Assembly (NCBI GenBank): GCA_965214125.1
Contig: CBDCBA010000027.1
Span: forward strand, 124,001-188,000
Source: CBDCBA01 sp965214125
GTDB lineage: Bacteria; Planctomycetota; Phycisphaerae; Tepidisphaerales; Tepidisphaeraceae
DNA: 64,000 bases
Direction: 5' to 3'
In this document: positions 51,362-60,614 of the stretch, in pieces
Layout of the letters: every line of letters begins with the position of its first letter
Position numbering within the stretch: position 1 is the stretch's first letter
Position numbers and translations under genes: made by a program
The notes under the pieces: generated by a model
The model's database searches: none
The model's input: only the letters and a program-made list of their open reading frames with translations
Told to the model about the DNA's origin: nothing

Positions 51362-52336
51362 ATGCCCGACACGGACCCGCTGCCCCGCCCCTTTGCCGGA
51401 TCGTTCGCCCCGACGCTCCCGCCGTTGCCGTTCGACGCCTGGACCGACACGCGCAAAACGCTCCACCTGCTTTGCCAGATCGTCGGCAAGCTGCGCATCG
51501 CGATGTACCCGCGGCAGAACCACTGGTGGCACGTGCCGCTCTACGTCACCCCGCGGGGGTTGACGACCGGCACGCTCTACGCGCCGAGCGACCCGCTGTT
51601 GACTCTGTCGATCGAAATTGACCTCCGCGAGCCGGGCGGCCTGCACGTCGCCACGAACAAGGGCGCGAGCGAGGTCGTCACGCTCCCGTACGACGGCAGC
51701 GACTGCGCCCGGCTTTACCGCGACCTACTCGACACTCTCGCGCGTGTTGGCGTGGATGTTGAGATTCTGGCAACGCCGTATGAGTTGCCGTGGACGGCAA
51801 CGCCCTTTCCAGAGGACGAGCAAAGCCGCGGCTTCAAGGATCGTTGGGCCAACCGCTACTTCCGCGCCCTCTCCTGGGTCGACCGCACTTTCAACGAGTA
51901 TCGCGGCGACTTCCTCGGCAAGCAGACGCCCAGCCACCTGTTTTGGCACAGCTTCGACTTGGCTGTCACGCGCTTCAGCGGTCGGCCGAACCCGAAGCCG
52001 GCCAGCGAGTTTGCCAACCCGCGCGACGCCGAGGCGTACAGCCACGAGGTCATCAGCGTCGGGTTCTGGCCCGGCGACGACAAGTACCCGCACGCCGCGT
52101 TCTACGGCTACGTCGCCCCCGAACCCGACGACCTGGCCGACCAGCCGCTGCCGATCGGCGAGTGGATCGACGCCGGCGGCAGCCACATGGCCCGCGTGGA
52201 CTACGACGCCATCCGCGCCGCCGACGACCCGCGCGAGGCGCTGCTCGGCTTCCTTCGCGCTGTCCACGCCGCCGGTGTCAGGCGGGCGGAGTGGCCTGAC
52301 CTGATGCTCCCGCCGGCATCGCACTACACGGTCTGA
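51362..52336 (+). CDS. DUF5996-family protein
   Basis: 324 residues, cytoplasmic, no signal peptide. MYPRQNHWWHVPLYVTPRGLTTG near the N-terminus and SHEVISVGFWPGDDKYPHAAFYGYV near residue 225 look like the conserved core of this family of unknown function. A C-terminal EWPDLMLPPASHYTV follows. It overlaps the convergent sulfotransferase by 13 bp. Assignment to DUF5996 is from memory of the pattern and not verified. Confidence 0.65.
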   Translation: MPDTDPLPRPFAGSFAPTLPPLPFDAWTDTRKTLHLLCQIVGKLRIAMYPRQNHWWHVPLYVTPRGLTTGTLYAPSDPLLTLSIEIDLREPGGLHVATNKGASEVVTLPYDGSDCARLYRDLLDTLARVGVDVEILATPYELPWTATPFPEDEQSRGFKDRWANRYFRALSWVDRTFNEYRGDFLGKQTPSHLFWHSFDLAVTRFSGRPNPKPASEFANPRDAEAYSHEVISVGFWPGDDKYPHAAFYGYVAPEPDDLADQPLPIGEWIDAGGSHMARVDYDAIRAADDPREALLGFLRAVHAAGVRRAEWPDLMLPPASHYTV

Positions 52337-53040
52337 AGCGGCCGCAGGCCGAGGTGGCGGTTGAGCGCGACGGTGTCGCACGTTGGGCCCGTCAGTTCGT
52401 AGCGGAACATCTCCAGGTCGTCGTCGAAGAGCGACAGGGCCAGCCGGCGGGTCTCTGGGCCGTCGTACGCGGCCGCGTAGTCGTTCGCGTTGCCCTCGCG
52501 AGCGCCGGGCAGCGCGATGTCGAGCTTCAGGTGGCGGCAGATTGCGGCGAAGTCGTCGCGCAACGACTCGAATCGGCCGAGGTAATCGACAATCAACTCG
52601 CCCTGCCGATCCGTAACAAACCGCCGCTGCGTCCGATCGCCGCGGCCGGCCTCCCACTGGACGTACTGGTCGAATCCGCCCAGGTTCCGCACAAAGTCGC
52701 CGCGGTGGTGGCTCGGGTCGCGCGTCATGAACCGCCACTGCGAGTAGAACCACTCCCACGGGTTGCGCACGAACGCGAACTTGAAGAGGCCGTCGTACAC
52801 GTCCGCCGGCAGGTGCCGTTTCGCCGTCGCGGCCGTCGCGTGCAGGCGGAACCGCCGCCACGCGACGGGCCCAAGGTAGTTCGCGTGAACGCCGACGCGG
52901 TCGAGCAGTCGCGGCACGAGATGTTGCGTGGCATCGTGCGCGTACGGCTCCAGCGCCGCGGCCACGTTGGTGCCGGCGGTCTTGCCGATGTGGACGAACA
53001 GGAACTGCTTCGAGTGCGAGACGATCACGATCGCCCGCAC
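52324..53040 (-). CDS. Sulfotransferase-family protein
   Basis: 238 residues from GTG 53040 (GTG 53028 also possible). The PAPS-binding 5'-PSB loop FVHIGKTAGTNV and the 3'-PB segment FAFVRNPWEWFYSQW mark the carbohydrate sulfotransferase (Sulfotransfer_2) superfamily. It would transfer sulfate to a sugar or lipid acceptor. CACCGT lies 6 nt before the GTG 53040. No other sulfation gene is close. Confidence 0.8.
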   Translation of the reverse strand: MRAIVIVSHSKQFLFVHIGKTAGTNVAAALEPYAHDATQHLVPRLLDRVGVHANYLGPVAWRRFRLHATAATAKRHLPADVYDGLFKFAFVRNPWEWFYSQWRFMTRDPSHHRGDFVRNLGGFDQYVQWEAGRGDRTQRRFVTDRQGELIVDYLGRFESLRDDFAAICRHLKLDIALPGAREGNANDYAAAYDGPETRRLALSLFDDDLEMFRYELTGPTCDTVALNRHLGLRPLQTV

Positions 53041-53054
53041 GATACGACGGTGAA

Positions 53055-54239
53055 TCAGAACGCGAATCGCAGCTCGATCTCGCCGCCGTGGGCGTCGAAG
53101 CCGTCGCCGATGTCGCCGCGGTAGCCCACGCGCAGGGCGCTGCCGCCGCCGAGCTTCAGGCCGATGCCGACCACGGGGCAGATGTAGTTGTCGACCGCCG
53201 CCTCGTCGAGAAAGACGGTGTAAAGCAGGCCGCCGGTCACAAAGCCACTCTGGCCGATGCCGCCGTAGGTAGTCTGGGCGCTGATGCGGAACATCGTCTG
53301 GCTGACGTCGGTCTCGAACTCGTAGTCGTCGTAGCTGACGGGCGTGCCGCCGTAGCCGACGATTTGCTGGCCGCTGTGCAGGAAGAGGTCGCCGATCTTG
53401 AAGCCGACGGTGTTCACCACGCCGCCGCCGAGGATCACGCCGCCGGCAAGCTGGTCCTGGCTGCCGCCGACGGCCGCGAGGGCGTACGGCGTGATCTGCC
53501 AGAAGAGCGGCTGCTCGTCCGTCGTCTCGGGCGTGAGCCGGATCGGCACGCCGACCTGGGCGCCGAGGCTGAACGTCTCGGCCCCCTCGATCTCGCGGTA
53601 GGTGCCCGGCAGGCTGACCGACAGGCCGACGCGATCGGTGAACTTGAAGGCCGTCCCGATCGCCCCCTCGAAGATCACGCCGCTGCCGACGTCGGTGTCG
53701 ATGCCCTTGGCCTGGAAGAAGAGGCGGCTGGCGTCGCCGCCCTGGGCGTAGGTGACGAAGGGGTTGCGGAACTCGCCGAAGTTGCGAAAGGCGTCGTCGG
53801 CCAACGTGGCGGTGAGGGCGGCCGGGTTGCCGTCGGTCACGCCCACGGGCGTCCGCTCGTTCGTGACGCGGATGAAGTCCGCGACCACGCCCGCGCCGTC
53901 CTCGCGCAGAAAGTCCTCGGCCTCGTCGGGGTCGCTGAAGGTGCGCTGGAAGTCGATCGACGGGATCGTGACGGTCACGGTTTCGCCGTCGGCGTCGCCG
54001 TCGACGATGATGGCGTCTTCGAGACCGGCGTAGTCGATGCTGGCGGTGAAGTCGACGCCGTCGAACTGCTCGAACTCGCCTTGACGATCGAAGATGTTGT
54101 CGGCCAGGTCGAAGACGCTGCTGCCGGTGACGTCGACGGTGTTGGTGCCGTCGGTGACGGTGACGCCGAACAAATCGGCGAAAACGGGCCCGGCGAGCGT
54201 GGCGGAGACGGCAACGGCAATGGCGGCGGGGAACTTCAT
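53055..54239 (-). CDS. Probable outer-membrane beta-barrel protein
   Basis: 394 residues, signal peptide (AAIAVAVSATLAGPVFA). Ends in GEIELRFAF, a terminal aromatic Phe typical of beta-barrel outer-membrane proteins, with many short amphipathic strands (FKIGDLFLHSGQQIVGYG, MFRISAQTTYGGIGQS). An N-terminal acidic region (residues 20-150) has GDADGETVTV repeats of Asp. No family name. Possibly a porin or anchor. Confidence 0.62.
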   Translation of the reverse strand: MKFPAAIAVAVSATLAGPVFADLFGVTVTDGTNTVDVTGSSVFDLADNIFDRQGEFEQFDGVDFTASIDYAGLEDAIIVDGDADGETVTVTIPSIDFQRTFSDPDEAEDFLREDGAGVVADFIRVTNERTPVGVTDGNPAALTATLADDAFRNFGEFRNPFVTYAQGGDASRLFFQAKGIDTDVGSGVIFEGAIGTAFKFTDRVGLSVSLPGTYREIEGAETFSLGAQVGVPIRLTPETTDEQPLFWQITPYALAAVGGSQDQLAGGVILGGGVVNTVGFKIGDLFLHSGQQIVGYGGTPVSYDDYEFETDVSQTMFRISAQTTYGGIGQSGFVTGGLLYTVFLDEAAVDNYICPVVGIGLKLGGGSALRVGYRGDIGDGFDAHGGEIELRFAF

Positions 54240-54312
54240 GGCGCGCTTGGATCGGCGGCAAACGCTGGCGGAGCAAGCAGCGTCAAGCTGCCAGATCGCT
54301 ATGGGACGCACC

Positions 54313-54537
54313 TCATCCCTCGTCCGCGTCGCGCAACGGATCGATCTCCGTCTCATCAAGATCATCGTCCTCGGTCGGGATCTGGTACGCCCCGTCGAGC
54401 CAGCGGCCGAGGTCGATCAGCTTGCAGCGCTCGCTGCAGAACGGAAACGGCGACGCCTTCGGATCGTCGGCATTGTGCGCCGCGGCCGGCTTGCGGCAGA
54501 TGGGGCAGCGGAGCTCGGGTTGATCCGTCTCGCTCAC
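54313..54537 (-). CDS. yacG: DNA gyrase inhibitor YacG (zinc-finger)
   Basis: 74 residues. The four zinc ligands are in CPICRKPA and FCSERCKLIDLGRWLDGAYQIP, which is diagnostic for YacG, an inhibitor of DNA gyrase. The C-terminus is acidic. It overlaps the stop of the FmdB-type gene by 4 bp, so it is the third gene of that operon. Confidence 0.92.
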   Translation of the reverse strand: MSETDQPELRCPICRKPAAAHNADDPKASPFPFCSERCKLIDLGRWLDGAYQIPTEDDDLDETEIDPLRDADEG

Positions 54538-54911
54538 GACTTGTCCTTCGCGGGCGCGGCCGATTTGGTGGGCTTCGACTCGGCCTTGGCCTCCGTCTTG
54601 GCAGGTTTGCTGTCGGCCTTGGTGTCGGGCTTCGAGTCGGACTTCGACTCGCCCTTGCCGGCCTCCTTCGACTCCGACTTGCCGCCGCCCTCGCCGGAGT
54701 CCTTCTTCGCGTCCTTGGCGTAGCTGTCGGAGCGGTAATCGGTCTCGTAGAAGCCGCCGCCCTTGAAGATCACGCCGGCGCCGATGCCGATCAAGCGCTT
54801 GGCCCGCTTCTTATGGCAGGCCGGGCACTCCTTGACCGGGTCGCTGGTAATGGACTGAAACTTTTCGAACTTGTGGCCGCAGGCGGCGCACTCGTAGTCG
54901 TAGGTGGGCAT
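54534..54911 (-). CDS. FmdB-type zinc-ribbon protein
   Basis: 125 residues. The zinc ribbon MPTYDYECAACGHKFEKFQS with CPACHKKR is the FmdB-family domain. FmdB members were found with formamidase operons; the function is unknown. After residue 55 the sequence becomes low-complexity, rich in Lys/Asp/Ser/Pro (residues 70-125, KSESKEAGKGESKSD...), likely disordered. It follows the large membrane protein after 11 bp and overlaps yacG. Confidence 0.88.
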   Translation of the reverse strand: MPTYDYECAACGHKFEKFQSITSDPVKECPACHKKRAKRLIGIGAGVIFKGGGFYETDYRSDSYAKDAKKDSGEGGGKSESKEAGKGESKSDSKPDTKADSKPAKTEAKAESKPTKSAAPAKDKS

Positions 54912-54922
54912 GGGCGGGTCGA

Positions 54923-56800
54923 TTATTGGCCCGCGTCCGCCGGCTTGCCCGCGGGGGGTGCGGCGGGCGGGTTCTCCGGGTCGGCGCTCGGATCCTCCGG
55001 CACGTCGGCGTAGCCGGCGTACTCCTCGTCGGCGGGGTCGAAGTAGACCTCGTCGAGATCGGTGGCGTCGACCTCGCGGCGCATGAGGAAGTAGATGATC
55101 GTGCCGCTGCTGAGGTAGAGGCTCAGCGCGTAGGCGGCCAGCAGCGCGATCACGAGGTAGACCCAGAACGCGATGATGAACGCTGCCACGCCCTGCGTCC
55201 AGGTGAGGGCGCCGTAGTCGACTGCGTGGCTGAGCTGGTCCGGCGAGGGCGGCGCGGGCCACATCGCCTGGAGCAGATCGGTGCCGGCCGTCTCCTGCAA
55301 CACCGCCAGCGAGATCGCCCCGTGCGTGCAGGCGAGCACGAGCCAGACGAACAGCCGCAGGAACAGGAACGTGACCGCCCCGTACGCCAGGCTCACCAGC
55401 GCGTAGAAGACCAGCCGCCACGGGCGGGCGAAGAGGTAGCTGAAGCTGCGGCTGATCGCGTCGAAGCTGTCGGTCCCCTCGACGGCGATCGTCGGGTACA
55501 TCAGGCTGATCCCGCCGATCAGGCCCACGAACGTCAGCGCCATCACGAACCCGCCCAGCAGCGCCACGCCCAGCAGGATGGCCACGCCGAACTCCGTGAC
55601 CCAGCCCATGTTCGGGATCAGGCCGATCAGCGACAGCACGAGCACCACGATCGCAATCGACGCGACGATCAGGGCGATCACCAGCACCGGGATCAGCGGG
55701 GCGCTCAGGAAGCTGACGAACTTGCCCGTGCTGAAGCGCAGGGCCGAGCGAAGGCTGATTTTCTCGTCGCGGGCCACCTGCACGGCCGCGACGCGGGCGA
55801 GGGCACCGCCGAGGATGCTGAGCACGACGAGCGTCCAGACGCCCAGCAGCGCCGAGTAGATCAGGTGCTGCGTGAACGCCCAGACGGGCGCGACCCAGAC
55901 CATGCGGTACAGGCTCGCCAGCACGCCGCGCGGGCCGACGAAGTCGAGCGCGAGGATGCCGCCGATGGCGCGGTCGAATTGGGCGACCTCGTACTCGTAA
56001 AACTCACGCCACACGCCCCGGCCCATGCGCTCGCGGATGGATGCTTCGGCCAGCGTCGCTTGCTCGCGGGCGAGGGCGATGCGACGGTCGCGGTCGCGGC
56101 GTACCCCGTCGCGCAGGTCGTCGGGGGCCGTTTCCAGCTCAAGCTCGGCGGCCTCGATCTCGTCGTCGCGGGCTGTGCGGACGGCGTCGATCAGGTCGTT
56201 GTTCGAGATCGAGCCAACATTCTCAATGCCGCGGGTCCTGGCGACCTGTTGGCGACGGGTCTCCAGGAGCGCCGCCTGGCGCTCGACCTCGGCGGCGCGG
56301 AACTCGCGGAAGGTGCCGGTCGGCCGCGCCGGTTCGGGCGCAACGGCGCCCCCGAGCAGTCCGCCGGCCGCGGGCCCGGGGGTGACGGCGGCTTGTTCGC
56401 CGTGGAAACGCTCGTACCGCTCGACCTCGCCCGGCAGCGCCCGCCAGTCGTCGCCGAAGAGACTGAACAGCCCGTCGAGGGCCCGCCCGCCGCCGTAGAT
56501 GAGCAGGACCGCCAGGAGCGCCAGCATCAGCTTGGGCGGGTGGATCGCGACGCGGAAGGCCTTGAACAGGTGGACGAACGGGAACGCCGCCGCCCAGTCG
56601 ATGTGGCGGACGGACGCCGGCGCATGGCTGGCATTGCCGAAGGCGCCCCCGCCGTCGCCGCCGAGCGCTCCGCGGAATCCCTGTCGGCTGGGCGGGACGA
56701 GCAGGTCGGGGGAAGACTCGGACGACGCCGCGGACTCGGTCGGTTCGGACGGATCGGTTTTGGCCGAGTCGTCGGCGTCGGAAGGCGTGTAGTCGGACAT
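54923..56800 (-). CDS. Large multi-pass membrane protein, hypothetical
   Basis: 625 residues. A charged N-terminal tail (residues 1-60) precedes a helix (~85-105), a soluble helical region (~110-290) with many Arg/Glu, and then about eight membrane helices (~310-590), ending in a Pro/Asp-rich tail. LVIALIVASIAIVVLVLSLI and FVMALTFVGLIGGISLMYPT are clear helices. No recognised domain. It heads an operon with FmdB and yacG (11-bp gap). TATGAT about 55 nt upstream of ATG 56800 is a possible -10. Confidence 0.62.
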   Translation of the reverse strand: MSDYTPSDADDSAKTDPSEPTESAASSESSPDLLVPPSRQGFRGALGGDGGGAFGNASHAPASVRHIDWAAAFPFVHLFKAFRVAIHPPKLMLALLAVLLIYGGGRALDGLFSLFGDDWRALPGEVERYERFHGEQAAVTPGPAAGGLLGGAVAPEPARPTGTFREFRAAEVERQAALLETRRQQVARTRGIENVGSISNNDLIDAVRTARDDEIEAAELELETAPDDLRDGVRRDRDRRIALAREQATLAEASIRERMGRGVWREFYEYEVAQFDRAIGGILALDFVGPRGVLASLYRMVWVAPVWAFTQHLIYSALLGVWTLVVLSILGGALARVAAVQVARDEKISLRSALRFSTGKFVSFLSAPLIPVLVIALIVASIAIVVLVLSLIGLIPNMGWVTEFGVAILLGVALLGGFVMALTFVGLIGGISLMYPTIAVEGTDSFDAISRSFSYLFARPWRLVFYALVSLAYGAVTFLFLRLFVWLVLACTHGAISLAVLQETAGTDLLQAMWPAPPSPDQLSHAVDYGALTWTQGVAAFIIAFWVYLVIALLAAYALSLYLSSGTIIYFLMRREVDATDLDEVYFDPADEEYAGYADVPEDPSADPENPPAAPPAGKPADAGQ

Positions 56801-56995
56801 GGCGAGGCGGGCGGTTGCGCGGGGGCCGGAGCTTCCCCTGAAGCGGGGGCCGGATCATATAAGGTGGAGTGCGCACCGCACAATCCGGGGCGCGTCCGTT
56901 GATCGCACTGGAACCGGCCGTCGCTTTGGCGTTGCCTTCGCGTCCGCGCATCGCAACGATGCCGCGCCGCGAAGCACCTGTGCTGAGCGTCGATC

Positions 56996-57523
56996 ATGCT
57001 TTACTTCGCCTACGGCTCGAACCTTCACCACAAGAGCCTCGGCGAGTGGTGCCGCCACTACGGCCACAAGTGCCCCGCCCTGCGCGGCGGTCGGCCCGCG
57101 ATTCTGGACAACTACCGGCTGAGCTTCCCGGTCTTCAGCGAATACTGGGGCGGCGGGACGGCCGACGTGATGTACGACCCCGGCAAGTACGTGGCCGGCG
57201 CCGCGTTCGAGATCGACGACGCAGAGGCGGCCGTGCTGGATGCCAAGGTGCGTCGCCGCCGCGACCCCGGCAGCCGAGAGGTCGGTGTCTACATGCGCAT
57301 TGACGTGAGCGTTCGCCCGATGGGCAAAGGCAAGCCCATGGCCGCCTTCACGTACCAGGGCGTGGCCCAGGAATCGTTTCACATCCCGCCGACGCAGACC
57401 TACCTCGACCTGATCGTGCAGGGCGCCTTCGAGCACGGCCTGAGCGACATGTGGGTCAGCTATTTGAAGAGCTTTAGCACGCAGGGGCCGCGCAAGCCGA
57501 GACCGCCGGCGAACGCCGGATAA
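56996..57523 (+). CDS. Gamma-glutamylcyclotransferase-fold protein
   Basis: 175 residues. YFAYGSNLHHKSLGEWCRHY at the N-terminus is the GGCT/ChaC/AIG2 signature; AILDNYRLSFPVFS and AAFEIDDAEAAVLDAKV follow. GGCT enzymes release pyroglutamate from gamma-glutamyl amino acids. The catalytic Glu cannot be assigned with confidence. It is divergent from the large membrane protein, with a 195-bp gap that holds the presumed promoter of that gene and nothing else I can see. Confidence 0.8.
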   Translation: MLYFAYGSNLHHKSLGEWCRHYGHKCPALRGGRPAILDNYRLSFPVFSEYWGGGTADVMYDPGKYVAGAAFEIDDAEAAVLDAKVRRRRDPGSREVGVYMRIDVSVRPMGKGKPMAAFTYQGVAQESFHIPPTQTYLDLIVQGAFEHGLSDMWVSYLKSFSTQGPRKPRPPANAG

Positions 57524-57556
57524 TCAGGTGTCGAGGGTTGCTGCCTCGGAGTCGCC

Positions 57557-57847
57557 CTACGCCGCGTCGGCGGTCGATGGATGATCCCGTGCGGGCTGAT
57601 CGTCCGGGCGTGGCAAGTGGGCCTCGAACCAACCCGTAACGCCGGCATCCTCGGCCCGCTCTCGCAGGCGTTGCACCACTTGGGTGGGCGTTGCTGCGCC
57701 GTCGTCGATGTCCTTCAGCCAGTGCGGCAGATGGTGAAGGAGGTTTGCCAGATGAAACACCCGCTTGTCCTTCAGCTCGACGCCGGCCTCGCGAAGTTCG
57801 AGCAGAGCGTCAAACAACACCCGGTAAATCGCGTCGCGATCGCTCAC
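57557..57847 (-). CDS. Small hypothetical protein downstream of glmS
   Basis: 96 residues from GTG 57847, which has a strong AGGAGG ribosome site 4-5 nt upstream. Helical, with SDRDAIYRVLFDALLELREAG at the start and LKDKRVFHLANLLHHLPHWL in the middle. No recognised domain. It follows glmS after 50 bp on the same strand, so it is probably cotranscribed. Confidence 0.62.
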   Translation of the reverse strand: MSDRDAIYRVLFDALLELREAGVELKDKRVFHLANLLHHLPHWLKDIDDGAATPTQVVQRLRERAEDAGVTGWFEAHLPRPDDQPARDHPSTADAA

Positions 57848-57897
57848 AGCTCCTCCTCTTGAAGGTCGGGGAACATGCTCAGGGCACAGCGGGCCTT

Positions 57898-59802
57898 CTA
57901 CTCCACCGTCACGCTCTTGGCCAGGTTTCGCGGCTTGTCGACGTTGCACCCGCGGAGCACCGCCGCGTGGTACGCCAGCAGTTGCAGCGGCACGACCGTC
58001 AGCAGGGGCTGCAGCGGCTCGGGAACGTCGGGAACGCGGATGACGTGGTCGCTGTAGCGGTCGATGTTCGTGTCCCCCTCCGTCGCCACCGCGATGATCC
58101 GCCCGCCGCGGGCGCGGACCTCCTCAATGTTGCTGATGACCTTTTCGTACTGGCTGCCCCGCGTGGCGATGAAGACCACGGGCATCCCCTGCGAAATCAG
58201 AGCGATCGGCCCGTGCTTCATCTCGGCCGCGGGCATTCCCTCGGCGTGGATGTAGCTGATCTCCTTCAGCTTCAACGCCCCCTCCAGCGCGATCGGATAG
58301 TTGTACCCGCGCCCGAGGAACAGCCAGTTCTCGCGGTCGCAGAACTCCTCGGCCACGTCGCGGACGTACTCGCTTTGCTCGAGAATGCTCGCCATCTGGT
58401 CCGGCACGCGGTTGAGCGCACGAATCAGCTCCGCGCACTGCTCCTGACCCATGAACCGCCGGCGGCCCAGGAAGATGCTCAGCATCGTCAGCACCGTGCA
58501 CTGGCAGGTAAAGGCCTTCGTGCTCGCCACGCCGATTTCCGGGCCGGCGTGCAGGTAGACGCCGCAGTCGGTCTCGCGGGCGATGGTGCTGCCGACGGCG
58601 TTGACGATGCCCATCGCCGTCGCCCCCTTCAGCTGCGCCTCGCGCAGCGCGCTGAGCGTGTCGGCCGTCTCGCCGCTCTGGCTGATGGCGACCACGACCG
58701 TGTCGTCCTCCACCAGCGGGTTGCGGTAGCGGAACTCGCTGGCGTACGTGCATTCGGTGACAATCTTGGCCAAATCCTCCATGAGATAGTCGCCCACGAG
58801 GCCCGCGTGCCACGCCGTGCCCTGGCCCGTCAGGACGAAGCGCTTGGCCCGCGCCAGCGTCCGCTCGTGCTTGGCGAGCCCGCCCAGAACGATGCGCTCC
58901 TCGCGGACCTCGCAGCGGCCGCGCAGGCAGTTGCGCACCGCGTCGGGCTGCTCGAAAATCTCCTTGAGCATGAAATGCTCGTAATCGCCCAGCTCGTACT
59001 CTTCGAGGCTCGTCTCGAGCTGCTCAATCACGGGGCTGACGGGCACATCGTCGATCGTGAACGTGCGGAAGTGGTCGGGCTTCAGCACGGCCATCTCGTT
59101 ATCGTTCAGGTAGATGACCTGGCTCGTGTGCTCCACGATGGCCGCGGCGTCGCTGGCGACGATGTACTCGTCCTCCCCCACGCCGATGATGAGCGGCGAA
59201 CCCTTACGGGCGGCGACGAGCGTGTCCGGCTCGTCGCTGCACGCGACGGTAATGCCGTACGTGCCGTCGACCTCGTGCAGCGCTGCCTGCACCGCGCGCT
59301 GGAGCAGCGACTTCTCGCCCACGCCGTTCGTCGCGCCGTTGGTCGCCGCCCCTTCGGCCTTGAGCTCGTCGTACAGGTGCCCGATCAGGACCGCCAGCAC
59401 CTCGGTGTCGGTTTCGCTGTGGAAGTCGTGGCCCTTGCTCTCGAGGAACTTCTTGAGCGCTGCGTAGTTCTCGATAATGCCGTTGTGGACGAGCGCGATT
59501 TTGCCCGAGTCGTCCAGGTGCGGGTGGGCATTGCTCTGCGTCGCGGCGCCGTGGGTCGCCCAGCGGGTGTGAGCGATGCCGACGCCCGCGATCGGCAGCG
59601 GCTCGCCCCCGGCGTTGCGGCGGTCGATTTCGTCCTCCAGCACGCTGATGCGACCCACCGCACGCCGCACGTGCAGCTTGCCGTCGGGCTCGACCACCGC
59701 GACGCCCGCCGAGTCGTAGCCGCGATATTCGAGGCGCTTGAGCCCCTCGATCAGAACGGGCTGGGCAATCTTGCGTCCGACGTAGGCGACGATTCCACAC
59801 AT
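57898..59802 (-). CDS. glmS: Glutamine--fructose-6-phosphate aminotransferase
   Basis: 634 residues. The N-terminal glutaminase has the catalytic Cys2 in MCGIVAYVG and HTRWATHG, the sugar-isomerase domains have ISQSGETADT and GRGYNYPIALEGALKLKEISY, and the C-terminus DKPRNLAKSVTVE is conserved. It makes glucosamine 6-phosphate, the first step to UDP-GlcNAc for peptidoglycan. GATCGT lies 8 nt before ATG 59802. Confidence 0.97.
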   Translation of the reverse strand: MCGIVAYVGRKIAQPVLIEGLKRLEYRGYDSAGVAVVEPDGKLHVRRAVGRISVLEDEIDRRNAGGEPLPIAGVGIAHTRWATHGAATQSNAHPHLDDSGKIALVHNGIIENYAALKKFLESKGHDFHSETDTEVLAVLIGHLYDELKAEGAATNGATNGVGEKSLLQRAVQAALHEVDGTYGITVACSDEPDTLVAARKGSPLIIGVGEDEYIVASDAAAIVEHTSQVIYLNDNEMAVLKPDHFRTFTIDDVPVSPVIEQLETSLEEYELGDYEHFMLKEIFEQPDAVRNCLRGRCEVREERIVLGGLAKHERTLARAKRFVLTGQGTAWHAGLVGDYLMEDLAKIVTECTYASEFRYRNPLVEDDTVVVAISQSGETADTLSALREAQLKGATAMGIVNAVGSTIARETDCGVYLHAGPEIGVASTKAFTCQCTVLTMLSIFLGRRRFMGQEQCAELIRALNRVPDQMASILEQSEYVRDVAEEFCDRENWLFLGRGYNYPIALEGALKLKEISYIHAEGMPAAEMKHGPIALISQGMPVVFIATRGSQYEKVISNIEEVRARGGRIIAVATEGDTNIDRYSDHVIRVPDVPEPLQPLLTVVPLQLLAYHAAVLRGCNVDKPRNLAKSVTVE

Positions 59803-59957
59803 GGGCGTTGACGATCCTTCGAGACGTGCGCGGGGCGAAATGACCCCGTGCCGGGTGCATCGGCCGATCGGCGGGCGACCTGCCCGCGCGACGCCGGAGC
59901 GGCCCGGCCGAGGATGCTATCGGACCGCCGACCTCTCTGCGCGGCCGACGCCCGTTC

Positions 59958-59963
59958 TACCGT
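59958..59963 (+). promoter_or_regulatory. Putative leaderless -10 (TACCGT) of ruvA
   Basis: TACCGT with 6 nt (gcggcc) to ATG 59970. No Shine-Dalgarno. Confidence 0.5.
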
Positions 59964-59969
59964 GCGGCC

Positions 59970-60614
59970 ATGATCTCCGCCGTCACCGGAACCCTCGTGC
60001 GCGTTGGCGAAGACCGGGCCTGGCTCTCGGCGGGGCCAATCGAACTCGAAGTGCTCGTCCCCGCGTCCGACATCGAGGGGCTCGAAAGTCGCGTCGGCGA
60101 GGAGCTCACGTTCCACACGGTCCTTTATCTTGAGGGCGACACCAGCGGCGGCAACAGCACGCCGCGGCTGATTGGCTTTCAGACCGACACCGACCGCGGC
60201 TTTTTTGGCCGGTTCATCACCGTCAAGGGGATCGGCCCGCGCAAGGCGCTCAAGGCGCTGGTCGTCCCGGCCGGCGAGCTGGCGGCCGCCATCGAGAACA
60301 GCGACGCGCGGGCACTCGTCAAACTCCCGCAGATTGGCAAGCGCGCCGCCGACACGATTATCGCCGAGCTCGCCGGCAAGCTCGGCGCATTCATCGACCT
60401 CGCCGCCGCTCCGGGCGAAACCCGATCCGCCCGCCCCACGCCGTCGCGGCTAACGCCCGTCGATCAGGACGCGGTCGACACGCTCGTCGCCCTCGGCGAG
60501 CGCCCCGCGGACGCCGAACGGCTGCTGGAGCGGGTCAAGGCCAGGCTCGCCGACGGCGACAATCCGCTGACCACCGACCGACTGGTCCGCGAGATGCTCC
60601 AGGCGCGCGGCTAG
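59970..60614 (+). CDS. ruvA: Holliday junction helicase subunit RuvA
   Basis: 214 residues. Domain I begins MISAVTGTLVRVGED, domain II has the helix-hairpin-helix GIGPRKALKAL and LPQIGKRAADTIIAEL, and domain III is the C-terminal helical region ending in LVREMLQARG. With RuvB it migrates Holliday junctions; ruvB and ruvC are not in the window. Its TAG stop shares a CTAG with the stop of the convergent TrkA-C gene. Confidence 0.95.
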   Translation: MISAVTGTLVRVGEDRAWLSAGPIELEVLVPASDIEGLESRVGEELTFHTVLYLEGDTSGGNSTPRLIGFQTDTDRGFFGRFITVKGIGPRKALKALVVPAGELAAAIENSDARALVKLPQIGKRAADTIIAELAGKLGAFIDLAAAPGETRSARPTPSRLTPVDQDAVDTLVALGERPADAERLLERVKARLADGDNPLTTDRLVREMLQARG